Virus record (IMG/VR): IMGVR_UViG_3300003894_000015
Span: 1 to 35,545 of that record
Origin: a virus
Strand: one strand, 5' to 3'
DNA: 35,545 nt
Numbering within the stretch: the first letter of the stretch is position 1; every line of letters begins with the position of its first letter. Below the pieces are notes generated by a model. The model made no database searches, was not told where the DNA came from, and saw nothing but the letters and a program-made list of their open reading frames with translations. Shown in pieces: positions 15,394 through 23,488 of the stretch. Both the position numbers and the translations under genes were made by a program.

Positions 15394-16956
15394 ATGAAAT
15401 ATTTCAATGGAAAAAAAATCTCATCTGCACGATTCGATGGTAAAAGAAGCGGTGAAGTTCAATTTTTCACACCGGGAAATTTGCCAGATATTGGTGGACA
15501 ATCACCCACTCCAAACTTAACAACGCCACCACCAAGGGTCGGAAGAGACGTTTTTACTATAATTCCAAGAGGTGGATGTGATGGTTGCGTGAACACAAAC
15601 GAACAAAGATGGTGGGGCTGGGTGGAAGATAGTGATCCTAGTCAAACTGGAGAAATTCTTTATTTACATCTTAGTCAACAACCAAGGCCAAATGAAATTA
15701 ATTCCACAGAAATTTATTATACAAGCTTTCCAGTTAGCGGTGGAAATAATCTTATTGGAACTGCGATGGATCAGGTCAGAATAGTTGATAATGGAACGGA
15801 AACGGTATATACTGCCAGTGGGTTGCTTAATGGCATTAATGGTGAAGGATCATCTGAAAACACTGCATTAGACTTATCAACAATGCGTGTTGGCGTTAGA
15901 GGAATAAGAGCGCCAGATGTGAATCAAAACTTAGTTGAATTAATAGATTTTAGCTTTGCTTGGAATTCTGGTGCATATTTAACTATGGGTGGAGGTATTA
16001 GTCTTTTATTTAGGTACATACAAGAGAATGGTGGAAGTTGGCAAGGCACAACTGGACTTGGATTTGATGGCTATGGGGAACTAGGAGCAGAATTTACACC
16101 TGTAATAACTAGACAAGATTTAGAAAATGCAGCATCTGATGGCAAAAATTCACAAGCTTTCAAAAAGGTTTTATTTAGGCCAAATATCACTAATGATATT
16201 ACCTGTGATATAACTCCGTGTGTAACAGAACCTCCAAGAATAGAAGACCCAATTATTTGGTGGGAACCACCACCACCAATCACTACCACTACGACCACTA
16301 CGCCAGCCCCAACTGCAAGTGGAACTTGCTGCTCTGTTCCCATTACTAGAGGGGGCGGGAATTGGTCCACGTTTGAAATAGATTTTCCTACAGAGGCAGA
16401 AGCAATAGCTTGGTGCGAGGAACAGACAAGTGGTATTAATACATATGTTGGCGATTGTTTTTCTGTCGCAGGACAAGACGGGGGATATTTGTGGGCTAGG
16501 TGGCGAATTGCAGACAATGACACCTATAGTTGCTCAACTCAACAGTTTCAAAACTGTCAATCGGAAGACTTTGTTGCTTCAGGCGACAGTTTATCCTCAT
16601 CTACACTATATAGCTGGACACCTTCTGGTGAACTGTTATGCTCAGATCCTAACCCATGCTTTTCAGGTTATTGCTTAAACCATAGCGACTACCTTTCAAA
16701 CACCGTTTTCTGTTGTCAATCAACAGAACCCGTGCAGTATTTTGCTTACGATGATCTTCTTGATACGACATACGCTTCTGGTGAATGTCCAGATGGATAT
16801 ACTTACATCGGAGATTCATCAACTGGTGGAGACAATGTATGTTGCGATAGCTTTCTTAACGGTATTCCATTATCTAGCGGCGATATGAGTACTGGTGCCT
16901 GTTTCTATTATTCTCCATGCAGCCCTGCAATGGAAGGTCCAAACTATTTGCCGTAG
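15394..16956 (+). CDS. Cysteine-rich modular adhesin-like protein
   Basis: A 520-residue protein. The start MKYFNGKKISSARFDGKRSG resembles short 'collar' leaders. An N-terminal beta domain (about 50-280) contains GGCDGC and CDITPC. A Pro/Thr linker (EPPPPITTTTTTTPAP, about 291-306) leads to a C-terminal part (about 310-520). That part carries 16 cysteines, including CC pairs in GTCCSVP, FCCQS and NVCCDS. The layout resembles secreted adhesins or binding modules joined by flexible linkers. So many paired cysteines suggest disulphides formed after release, or metal binding. It lies in the fibre block. No enzymatic motif is seen. Confidence 0.75.
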   Translation: MKYFNGKKISSARFDGKRSGEVQFFTPGNLPDIGGQSPTPNLTTPPPRVGRDVFTIIPRGGCDGCVNTNEQRWWGWVEDSDPSQTGEILYLHLSQQPRPNEINSTEIYYTSFPVSGGNNLIGTAMDQVRIVDNGTETVYTASGLLNGINGEGSSENTALDLSTMRVGVRGIRAPDVNQNLVELIDFSFAWNSGAYLTMGGGISLLFRYIQENGGSWQGTTGLGFDGYGELGAEFTPVITRQDLENAASDGKNSQAFKKVLFRPNITNDITCDITPCVTEPPRIEDPIIWWEPPPPITTTTTTTPAPTASGTCCSVPITRGGGNWSTFEIDFPTEAEAIAWCEEQTSGINTYVGDCFSVAGQDGGYLWARWRIADNDTYSCSTQQFQNCQSEDFVASGDSLSSSTLYSWTPSGELLCSDPNPCFSGYCLNHSDYLSNTVFCCQSTEPVQYFAYDDLLDTTYASGECPDGYTYIGDSSTGGDNVCCDSFLNGIPLSSGDMSTGACFYYSPCSPAMEGPNYLP

Positions 16957-17003
16957 TTGTTGTTTAGAACTCAACAAGGTGTATATAATAGCGTAGGTGG
17001 ATA
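16957..17003 (+). promoter_or_regulatory. Second GTGTATATAA promoter-like element
   Basis: This short gap contains GTGTATATAA at 16979-16988, then TAGCGTAGG, then the ATG at 17004. The ten-base core is identical to that at 3867-3876, and both are followed by GTAGG. A weak hairpin (TTGTTG pairing with CAACAA, about 16958-16978) lies just before it. The AGGTGG part also serves as ribosome-binding site for the 35-residue gene. The promoter role is inferred from the match between the two gaps. Confidence 0.4.
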
Positions 17004-17111
17004 ATGCCAATATACGTGGGAGAAATCACTGTAAATATCTACAAAGGAGATAGCCCTACAGCTATTTCAATAGGAAATATAGAAATACAGCCTAGAACCA
17101 ATCCGTATTAA
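17004..17111 (+). CDS. Tiny protein, paralogue of the 15187 product
   Basis: A 35-residue ORF (ATG 17004, TAA 17109-17111) with AGGTGG just upstream. It begins MPIYVGEITVNIYKGDSPTA, matching the opening of the 55-residue protein at 15187. The next gene has its own AAGGAG at 17113-17118. The shared N-terminus, the tight spacing and the absence of any other use for this stretch support a real gene. The function is unknown; a small structural plug near the fibres is possible. Confidence 0.55.
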   Translation: MPIYVGEITVNIYKGDSPTAISIGNIEIQPRTNPY

Positions 17112-17125
17112 TAAGGAGAAATATT

Positions 17126-17347
17126 ATGGGAGTTGTCTCAACAACAGACGTAGTAACCAATCCAAACATATCTTTGGAGCTTGCAAAAAACGCGACATGT
17201 GTAGTAACATGCACTCCTGCTGGCTCTTTTAACACAATAGATGCTACGTATGAAACTAGCATGACCTATTCAGAACTAGAAGCACTGTTGACATCTAGGT
17301 TTGATGACATAGCTTATTACAATGCAGTTGATGGTGGAACACCATAG
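17126..17347 (+). CDS. Hypothetical small protein
   Basis: A 73-residue protein with AAGGAG 7 bases before ATG 17126. It is polar and Thr-rich with two cysteines (ATCVVTCTPAG, about 23-33), and the C-terminal part MTYSELEALLTSRFDDIAYY looks helical. It has no membrane segment and no recognised family. It ends where the next gene's Shine-Dalgarno begins and is the last gene of the fibre block. It could be a small virion protein, but nothing in the sequence proves this. Confidence 0.6.
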   Translation: MGVVSTTDVVTNPNISLELAKNATCVVTCTPAGSFNTIDATYETSMTYSELEALLTSRFDDIAYYNAVDGGTP

Positions 17348-17358
17348 TGGAGGAAAAT

Positions 17359-17781
17359 ATGAGTAATAAATGGACAAAAAATATACTAACCGTAGTATTT
17401 GTATCTGTTCTTGTAGGTGTACTTGCGGGAACTTTTGTTTCTAAAAATACATCTTGGTCAAATGGATTCAATAACGGTTTCTGCGATCTTCCAACGTCAG
17501 ATATAGCACGGATGTATGAGGGGTATGTTGACAAATGGAAAGAAGATGCTAAAATAGCATTTGATAAAGCTGAAAAGGAAGTATACATTGTAGATCCAAC
17601 TCCAGATATTCTAGGTCCAGATCCAGATGCCTCAAAGTGCGTCTGTAAAGGATCAGGTGTGATTACGCATGGAGATGGTCATAAAACTGCTTGCCCCTAT
17701 CATGGATCAAAAGATTCTTTAATGAAAATCAATATCGGAAATAAAGAACTAACTTTCAAACCGCTTTTAATTGGAGGATAA
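17359..17781 (+). CDS. Membrane-anchored protein with CxCxGxG zinc-like motif
   Basis: A 140-residue protein from ATG 17359 (GGAGG at 17349-17353; an upstream GTG at 17347 lacks such support). An N-terminal transmembrane helix (about 9-27, ILTVVFVSVLVGVLAGTFV) is followed by a helical stretch. A C-terminal motif reads C94-V-C96-KGSG, then HGDGH (104-108), then C112-PYH115. This resembles one half of a DnaJ-type zinc site and a short motif I recall from other phage proteins. It may bind zinc on the far side of the membrane. Role unknown; the next gene also encodes a membrane protein. Confidence 0.7.
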   Translation: MSNKWTKNILTVVFVSVLVGVLAGTFVSKNTSWSNGFNNGFCDLPTSDIARMYEGYVDKWKEDAKIAFDKAEKEVYIVDPTPDILGPDPDASKCVCKGSGVITHGDGHKTACPYHGSKDSLMKINIGNKELTFKPLLIGG

Positions 17782-17783
17782 TA

Positions 17784-18071
17784 ATGGAACCAGAACTCAT
17801 GTTAAGATTAGCTGCTATAATTGTTGCAGCAGCACTACTGTTTACAAACTTTGACATTTCATCTAGGATAGACTATATCAAGTCTTTATTTAAGAGAGAC
17901 CCAAAACCCTCACCCATCCCACCGGAAACAGATTATTCAGTTAGTTTTCTTGAAATGGTTGACCTTTGGTATAGCCTGAAGTATAAATGCGAACTACATG
18001 AATTACATCAAGCAGCAGATAAGCTGGATGAAGTATTCCCCTTGTTAAACGTGGAGGATCATCATGTTTAA
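17784..18071 (+). CDS. Small membrane protein
   Basis: A 95-residue protein with one N-terminal hydrophobic helix (about 6-22, MLRLAAIIVAAALLFTNF). A basic patch (KSLFKRDPKPSPIPP) and a helical acidic tail rich in His and Glu follow. GGAGG at 17773-17777 supports the ATG. The topology (one transmembrane helix plus a soluble domain) fits an inner-membrane accessory, such as an i-spanin-like protein or an exclusion factor, but there is no diagnostic motif. It overlaps the next, signal-bearing gene by 8 bases. Confidence 0.65.
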   Translation: MEPELMLRLAAIIVAAALLFTNFDISSRIDYIKSLFKRDPKPSPIPPETDYSVSFLEMVDLWYSLKYKCELHELHQAADKLDEVFPLLNVEDHHV

Positions 18072-18531
18072 GAAACTAGTAGCTATTGCACTGCTAGCTT
18101 TTGCTTTTTTTGGAAATGGCGTATTAGACTTACTTGATGTGAATCTAGTGCCTGATGTAAATCCTGAGCCAACCGCTATCATTGAGGTAGAAAAACCATC
18201 AGACGAAATCCTTAATTCAGTTGTTGGATTTGGAAAACTAATAACAGACCCAACGGACAGGGCAAAGATAGCCATATTCAACTACGAATTTGCAAACAGA
18301 ATCACCAGATATGCAACCGATTTGCAGCAAGTCAATGACATATATGCATTAGCTGGAAAGCATTTTTTCAATCAAACTCTCGTTGATAAATACGACGGCC
18401 TTTCTGAAATGATAGTTAAAACTATAGAAAGATCTTGCGGTGGAAGTAATAATCATATACTTTCCGAAAAAGAAAAACAGACTCTCAAAAATAACTTTCT
18501 TGGCATTTCTTGGGTGTTGATACAAAGGTGA
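18064..18531 (+). CDS. Exported protein of unknown function
   Basis: A 155-residue protein. The N-terminus MFKKLVAIALLAFAFFGNG is a short positively charged start plus hydrophobic core, and looks like a signal peptide or single anchor. There is no clear lipobox Cys. The rest is helical and acidic (DRAKIAIFNYEFANRITRYA, then LQQVNDIYALAGKHFF), with one Cys near residue 125. GGAGG at 18053-18057 supports the start. It is likely envelope-associated and co-translated with the membrane protein upstream. No family is recognised. Confidence 0.65.
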   Translation: MFKKLVAIALLAFAFFGNGVLDLLDVNLVPDVNPEPTAIIEVEKPSDEILNSVVGFGKLITDPTDRAKIAIFNYEFANRITRYATDLQQVNDIYALAGKHFFNQTLVDKYDGLSEMIVKTIERSCGGSNNHILSEKEKQTLKNNFLGISWVLIQR

Positions 18532-18535
18532 AACA

Positions 18536-19153
18536 ATGGATGTAAATGAAATTATTTCTATAATATCTGATCTTTTTGATCAAGGGTATGGGTCTAGTAG
18601 TGTGAAGCTTCTTATTCCTAGTAATAGAATCACTATGGATATGTCAAAGAGTGATAGTGGTTATGAAATTTTATTCTCACAATCTTTGCCTGCCGTTAAA
18701 GTCAAGAAGTTTATTGAAGTGAGCTTAAGCATTGAAGGAATCACGATTAGAAATGATGAAATATGGTTTAGGATCAAGAATTTTCCAGATGTCCCAATGT
18801 CCTATTTTACATCCAATCCAGACAACTACACAGAAGTCTTCACTTATGACCTAGAAAAACTTATCGAAGAGAAATATGGGAGCAGTAAGGCTCACAAAAA
18901 AATAGCTACACTGTGCTTGCAACATGCAAAAGAATGGGCTACAATAACTAGCCAAGCTGTGTGTTTGTCAGACATGAATCAGGCTGAAAGAAAAGAGTGC
19001 AGAAAATTATGCCACAATTTTGTTGTCGAACAAGTTAAAAAAGATATTGAAAAAGAATACGGATCTGCTATACTCACATATTTGCTTATCATGATAATCA
19101 TTCCGGCGGTTGCAAGGTTTATCATAGAAAGACTTTTAAATAAGTACTTCTAA
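18536..19153 (+). CDS. Tail-anchored membrane protein of unknown function
   Basis: A 205-residue protein. The N-terminal about 90 residues form a mixed alpha/beta domain (VKLLIPSNRITMDMSKSDSG, then EVSLSIEGITIRND). A charged helical region with four cysteines (about 125-170) follows. A C-terminal hydrophobic helix (about 178-195, ILTYLLIMIIIPAVARFI) ends in a short basic tail. This is a tail-anchored layout with the soluble part in the cytosol. It closes a run of four membrane or exported products before the nucleotide reductase. No domain is recognised. Confidence 0.65.
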   Translation: MDVNEIISIISDLFDQGYGSSSVKLLIPSNRITMDMSKSDSGYEILFSQSLPAVKVKKFIEVSLSIEGITIRNDEIWFRIKNFPDVPMSYFTSNPDNYTEVFTYDLEKLIEEKYGSSKAHKKIATLCLQHAKEWATITSQAVCLSDMNQAERKECRKLCHNFVVEQVKKDIEKEYGSAILTYLLIMIIIPAVARFIIERLLNKYF

Positions 19154-19194
19154 TTTCTAGATTTGTAGTTAATATCATAGAAAGATGGTGATAG

Positions 19195-21393
19195 ATGTCA
19201 ATCAAGTCATTGATGAATTATACTTTTACGTCTAAGTATGCTAGATGGGACGCAAGCAAAAAAAGAAGAGAAACGTGGAGTGAATCAGTTGATAGAGTAA
19301 AACAGATGATGCTTGACAAGTACGTAGACCCTCACCACGACAATTATCTGGACATTAAAGATGCAATATACCAAGCATATGAGGATATGAGGAAGAAAAA
19401 AATCCTTGGTTCTCAAAGGGCTTTACAGTTTGGCGGTTCACCAGTTTTTAAGCACAACGCAAGAATCTATAACTGCATTGCTTCCTATACAGACAGGGTG
19501 AGATTCTTTCAAGAATGCATGTATCTATTACTATGTGGATGTGGAACTGGATTCTCTGTTCAAAAACACCATATTGATAAACTACCTAATTTATTAAAGA
19601 ACAAAGAAGGTCAGAAGAAATTTGTAATTGATGATTCGATTGAGGGTTGGTCTGACGCTGTTGGCGTTCTTGTTTCCAGCTATTTTAAAGGGTGCAAACT
19701 ATTCCCAGAATATAATGGTAAGAATGTAGTTTTTGATTACACTCAGATCCGTCCAGCTGGAGCATATCTAAAGTCTAGCGGAGGCAAAGCTCCCGGCCCA
19801 GAACCACTAAAGAAGGCACTAAATCATATCAAAAAGGTGCTTGATAATGCAGTTAAATCTGGAAATAAAAAACTAAAACCAATCGAAGCGTATGATATTG
19901 TCATGTATGGTGCTGACGCTGTTATTAGTGGTGGCGTAAGGCGTAGTGCTACGATATGTGTCTTTTCTGCTGATGACGAAGAGATGGCAAAAGCCAAAAC
20001 AGGATCATGGTTTATTGATAATCCACAACGTGGACGATCTAATAATTCAGCGTTACTTTTACGAAATGAAACAACAAAAGAACAGTTTTCAGAACTGATG
20101 CAATCAGTAAAAGAGTTTGGAGAGCCGGGATTTGTTTGGTCAGACTCTACAGAACTCATTGTAAATCCATGTGTGGAAATTGGCATGTGGCCTGTGGATG
20201 AAACTACGGGCGAGAGTGGGTGGCAAGCCTGCAATTTGTCTACAATCAATTGTGCAAAAGTAAAAACAGAAGAGGACTTTTATACAGCGTGTGAATCTGC
20301 TGCTATCATTGGAACTTTACAGGCGGGATTTACTGAATTTCCCTATCTTGGCAAAGCTTCTGAGAATATTATTAGTCGTGAAGCACTCCTTGGCGTTTCT
20401 ATGACGGGTGTGATGGAGCAACACGAAATCTGCCTTGATCCCAAGATACAGAAAAAGGGTGCTGAAATAGTAAAGAAAACCAACGAAAGGATTGCTAAAC
20501 TCATTGGTATTAACAAAGCTGCACGTACAACCTGTGTTAAGCCAGAGGGTACATCTAGCTGCATCCTTGGAACATCGTCTGGGATTCACCCCCATCACGC
20601 CAAGAGATACATCCGTAGAGTCCAAGCAAATAAAATGGAGCCGATATACCAGTATTTCAAAACAATCAATCCTAGAGCCTGTGCAGAATCCGTATGGTCT
20701 AATAATGACTCTGATGACGTTGTTGCGTTTTGTGTAGAAGTTCCAGACGGATCAAAAATTAAAAATCAAGTAGATGCTATTGGTTTGTTAGAGTATGTTA
20801 AGAGTACACAACAAAACTGGGTTATTAACGGAACCAACCCAGATCGGTGTACACAAAAATGGTTAACACATAATGTATCAAATACTATTAATGTTAAACC
20901 AGAAGAGTGGGACGGTGTTACAGATTTTATTTACAAAAATAGGCAGTATTTCTGCGGCGTTTCTTTACTTCCAATCGCTGGAGATAAAGATTATGCACAA
21001 GCTCCATTCACAACGGTGTATTTACCTAGTGAGCAGATACAACACTATGGAGATGCTGCTATGTTTGTAAGCGGATTAATTGAAATTGGTTTATCACTAT
21101 ATGAAGATAATCTGTGGGCTGCTTGTGATAGCCTTTTGGGTTTTGGTCAAAAAATCAAAGGCACTGAGAAAAAAGAATACAAAGAAAGGTGTCAAAGATT
21201 TGCAGATAAGTATATGAATGGCGACCTCAAGCTATTAACATACTGTATGAAAGATGTATATAACTGGAAAGAATGGCTTGACATGAATCGTGAATATCAA
21301 GAAGTAGATTACACACAAGTAATTGAAGAAGAAAATAATGTAAAAACAGAACAGGAGTGGGCTTGCTCCGGGGGATCTTGTGAAATTCGCTAA
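19195..21393 (+). CDS. nrdJ: Adenosylcobalamin-dependent (class II) ribonucleoside-triphosphate reductase
   Basis: A 732-residue protein, close in length to monomeric class II RTPR (about 740). It reduces NTPs to dNTPs using coenzyme B12. Key residues are visible: C94 in IYNCIASY; C326 in NPCVEIGMWP (thiyl-radical position); C346 in ACNLSTIN; and the C-terminal shuttle pair C724/C729 in WACSGGSCEIR. The nucleotide-site segment TTCVKPEGTSSCILGTSSGI is intact. B12 need not be made by the phage but must be available in the host. It heads a nucleotide/PhoH cluster and is followed by dUTPase. No group I intron or intein was noticed. Confidence 0.93.
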   Translation: MSIKSLMNYTFTSKYARWDASKKRRETWSESVDRVKQMMLDKYVDPHHDNYLDIKDAIYQAYEDMRKKKILGSQRALQFGGSPVFKHNARIYNCIASYTDRVRFFQECMYLLLCGCGTGFSVQKHHIDKLPNLLKNKEGQKKFVIDDSIEGWSDAVGVLVSSYFKGCKLFPEYNGKNVVFDYTQIRPAGAYLKSSGGKAPGPEPLKKALNHIKKVLDNAVKSGNKKLKPIEAYDIVMYGADAVISGGVRRSATICVFSADDEEMAKAKTGSWFIDNPQRGRSNNSALLLRNETTKEQFSELMQSVKEFGEPGFVWSDSTELIVNPCVEIGMWPVDETTGESGWQACNLSTINCAKVKTEEDFYTACESAAIIGTLQAGFTEFPYLGKASENIISREALLGVSMTGVMEQHEICLDPKIQKKGAEIVKKTNERIAKLIGINKAARTTCVKPEGTSSCILGTSSGIHPHHAKRYIRRVQANKMEPIYQYFKTINPRACAESVWSNNDSDDVVAFCVEVPDGSKIKNQVDAIGLLEYVKSTQQNWVINGTNPDRCTQKWLTHNVSNTINVKPEEWDGVTDFIYKNRQYFCGVSLLPIAGDKDYAQAPFTTVYLPSEQIQHYGDAAMFVSGLIEIGLSLYEDNLWAACDSLLGFGQKIKGTEKKEYKERCQRFADKYMNGDLKLLTYCMKDVYNWKEWLDMNREYQEVDYTQVIEEENNVKTEQEWACSGGSCEIR

Positions 21394-21418
21394 CTAGGAA
21401 TAATTTTAGGAGGATAGA

Positions 21419-21847
21419 ATGGGTTCGTTTGTTCATTACAAGTATTTAACCGAGACTGCAAAAGTTCCACACAAGGCGAACAGAACTGACGCTGGATATG
21501 ATCTATATTCAGATGAAGACTGTTGGGTTTTTGCAAGACAGAGAAAAGTTATCAAGACAGGTATATCAATACAAATGCCAGATAATTTAGCTGGCCTCAT
21601 TTGGCCTAGGTCTGGTCTATCCGTAAAACAAGGTATAGATGTATTAGCTGGTGTCGTAGACGCTGGCTACAGAGGAGAGATCATGGTTTGTTTATACAAC
21701 ACTTCTGACGAAGATGTAGAAATAAAACATGGGGATAGAATCGCACAGATGATATTCCAAGAGGTTCCTGTTGTCTCTTTACTTCTAAGAGAAGAATTAG
21801 AAACCTCACAACGAGGGAGTAACGGCTTTGGCAGCACAGGTAAATAA
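21419..21847 (+). CDS. dut: dUTP diphosphatase
   Basis: A 142-residue trimeric-type dUTPase with all five family motifs: 1, DAGYDLYS (24-31); 2, PRSGLS (63-68); 3, GVVDAGYRGEI (78-88); 4, GDRIAQMIF (105-113); and 5, RGSNGFGSTG (132-141). It hydrolyses dUTP to dUMP, which limits uracil misincorporation and supplies the dTMP precursor. AGGAGG at 21408-21413 gives a strong start. It lies 25 bases after the ribonucleotide reductase and overlaps phoH by 20 bases, so the two are co-translated. Confidence 0.95.
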   Translation: MGSFVHYKYLTETAKVPHKANRTDAGYDLYSDEDCWVFARQRKVIKTGISIQMPDNLAGLIWPRSGLSVKQGIDVLAGVVDAGYRGEIMVCLYNTSDEDVEIKHGDRIAQMIFQEVPVVSLLLREELETSQRGSNGFGSTGK

Positions 21848-22508
21848 CAACAATCGAAAAAAGCGTCAAGAACAAAAAAAACCAAAACCAAATACCTTGG
21901 AGGCAAAAACTGAAAATCAAAAACAATACATTAGATCTATAATAGAAAACGATGTAGTTTTTTGCACTGGACCATCTGGTAGTGGTAAATCATTTATTGC
22001 TGCTGGAATAGCTTCTCAGAAAATTCTTAAAGATGAAATTGATACAATCATTGTTACACGACCTTTGGTGTGTACTGGTAGAGATCTTGGATCTTTACCG
22101 GGGGAATTGAATGAGAAAATTAAACCATACCTACAACCAATGGAAGAAAATCTGAAGTATTTCCTTGGTAGAGATAAGTTTGGATATTATTTTAATCAAC
22201 GTAGAATTCGTTTTGAGCCACTAGAAACAATGCGAGGATCTACATTTCATGAATCATATATGATTTTAGATGAGGCCCAAAACTGTACACTTGAACAAAT
22301 CAAAATGTTCATAACACGTATGGGTAATCATTCTAAAGTATTAATCAATGGAGATAATAAGCAAACCGATATCTATAAATATAGTGGATTAGATTATTGT
22401 ATCGAGAGATTATCTGGAATTCAAGGTGTCGGAATCTCAAAATTGGAGTATCATGATATACAGAGGAATGGAATTATAGGAGCAGTACTGTACGCATTGG
22501 AGAAATAA
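21828..22508 (+). CDS. phoH: PhoH-like ATPase
   Basis: A 226-residue P-loop ATPase. Walker A is GPSGSGKS (48-55). It is followed by TIIVTRPLVCTGRDLGSLPG, a PhoH signature, then Walker B MILDEAQN (about 145-152) and LINGDNKQTD (sensor region). The start is TTG 21828: no ATG exists in the N-terminus, and GAGGGAG at 21813-21819 is 8 bases upstream. PhoH proteins are common in marine phages; their role, possibly RNA helicase or nuclease-associated, is not settled. It overlaps dut by 20 bases and ends in a TAATG junction with the next gene. Confidence 0.93.
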   Translation: MAAQVNNNNRKKRQEQKKPKPNTLEAKTENQKQYIRSIIENDVVFCTGPSGSGKSFIAAGIASQKILKDEIDTIIVTRPLVCTGRDLGSLPGELNEKIKPYLQPMEENLKYFLGRDKFGYYFNQRRIRFEPLETMRGSTFHESYMILDEAQNCTLEQIKMFITRMGNHSKVLINGDNKQTDIYKYSGLDYCIERLSGIQGVGISKLEYHDIQRNGIIGAVLYALEK

Positions 22509-22843
22509 TGCTATATGATTACGGATGCCACAGCTGTGGTGAGACTCTTGAGGACGTTAAACAATCTATTCACGACGAAGCATTGACAAAATGCCCATCA
22601 TGTGGTAAAAACACTCTAGAACGAGTACTATATGGTGGGCTAGCTTCTTTTGTTAAAGACGCTAAAACTATAGGTCAAGTTGCCGACAAGAACTGGTCTA
22701 ATTTAGGAAGCTATAAAAGGTCAGAGATTGAAGCTAAGAATAAAAACAACTCAGAAGCACAAACTAAACGCAAGCAAATGCGTGAGATTAATCAGATGAC
22801 TCAGCAGCAGAAAGAAAAGTATATCAGAACTGGAGAGAAATAA
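22508..22843 (+). CDS. FmdB-type zinc ribbon protein
   Basis: A 111-residue protein. The N-terminus is a zinc ribbon: MLYDYGCHSCG with C7/C10 and CPSCGKNTLERVL with C29/C32, the pattern of FmdB/CxxC_CxxC regulatory domains. The second half is a charged helical tail rich in Lys/Gln (EAQTKRKQMREINQMTQQQK). It may contact nucleic acid or a protein partner. The gene starts at a TAATG junction with phoH, with GGAG upstream, and ends in the same way. It is a frequent neighbour of replication genes in phages. No enzymatic function is expected. Confidence 0.8.
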   Translation: MLYDYGCHSCGETLEDVKQSIHDEALTKCPSCGKNTLERVLYGGLASFVKDAKTIGQVADKNWSNLGSYKRSEIEAKNKNNSEAQTKRKQMREINQMTQQQKEKYIRTGEK

Positions 22844-23187
22844 TGGACATATCGCAATTCGGCGGTGACGTTAGAGATGTAATTGAGCAAAAGTTTACAT
22901 CACAAGGCAAACTGTTTACAGAACGGGATGAGCTAGAGCTAACAAGAGTATTCGCAAAGAAAACAGTTATTAAATTCAACAATGGTGATGTGAGGAAAAT
23001 ACACGAAGTATTAACACACAACAATTTAATCTATGATTTTATGGGCGCTGATAGCCACAGAACCAAAACGCTTGATTTGAAACTAAAAAAGGTAGGAGCA
23101 AAGACATTTGATTTGTACCTTATGTATTTACAGACCAAAAATTCTATGTACATGACTAGGGCGCAAAGGAGTTTGATAAATGACTAA
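22843..23187 (+). CDS. Hypothetical protein
   Basis: A 114-residue soluble protein with no recognised family. The N-terminal part (QFGGDVRDVIEQKFTSQGKL) is acidic and helical. The middle, KTVIKFNNGDVRKIHEVLTH, has a short beta segment, and the C-terminal half is basic (LDLKLKKVGAKTFDLYLMYL). The basic character and the position ahead of the recombination genes suggest DNA or RNA binding, but this is a guess. It starts at a TAATG junction and overlaps the next gene by 8 bases. Confidence 0.7.
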   Translation: MDISQFGGDVRDVIEQKFTSQGKLFTERDELELTRVFAKKTVIKFNNGDVRKIHEVLTHNNLIYDFMGADSHRTKTLDLKLKKVGAKTFDLYLMYLQTKNSMYMTRAQRSLIND

Positions 23188-23488
23188 AGTTAAACGTGGA
23201 CCATTAAATAAAGCCGAAGTGTTCTACATAAATGGCAATAGAGAAAGCTTAAGTGAACAACAAATGGCAGAAGATTTAAATAGATCTATTGTTTGTGTTA
23301 GAAACTATCTAGAGAGCAATCCAGTTAATTCAAAATCTGGAAGAATCACCGTTGGTGATCAGTTTACTAGACAGAAAGGCGTAACTATTATGACTGAAAA
23401 TGCGTCATCAATGGCTGACGCTAAAAGAAAGCCTGTTAATACTGCTGGCAGAAAAAATTGTACCACATCAGTAAAGGGGAACGAATGA
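23180..23488 (+). CDS. Basic protein with helix-turn-helix-like N-terminus
   Basis: A 102-residue basic protein. Residues 2-44 (KVKRGPLNKAEVFYINGN, then LSEQQMAEDLNRSIVCVRNYL) fit a small helix-turn-helix with the 'E..A..L.RS...VR.Y' spacing. The C-terminal half is Lys/Thr/Asn-rich and likely extended (GVTIMTENASSMADAKRKP). I recall similarly built small proteins in other phages but no established function. It may be a transcription-associated factor. AAAGGAG 8 bases upstream supports ATG 23180; overlaps with both neighbours show translational coupling. Confidence 0.7.
   Translation: MTKVKRGPLNKAEVFYINGNRESLSEQQMAEDLNRSIVCVRNYLESNPVNSKSGRITVGDQFTRQKGVTIMTENASSMADAKRKPVNTAGRKNCTTSVKGNE

Noticed and set aside
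16071-16523. Minus-strand ORF opposite the adhesin linker
   Set aside because: A shadow of the Thr/Pro-coding repeats on the + strand, with no ribosome-binding site. All other minus-strand ORFs were rejected for the same reason.
16958-16978. TTGTTG/CAACAA hairpin as a terminator after the Cys-rich adhesin
   Set aside because: Only six A/T-rich pairs, a nine-base loop and no T-tract. Too weak to call.
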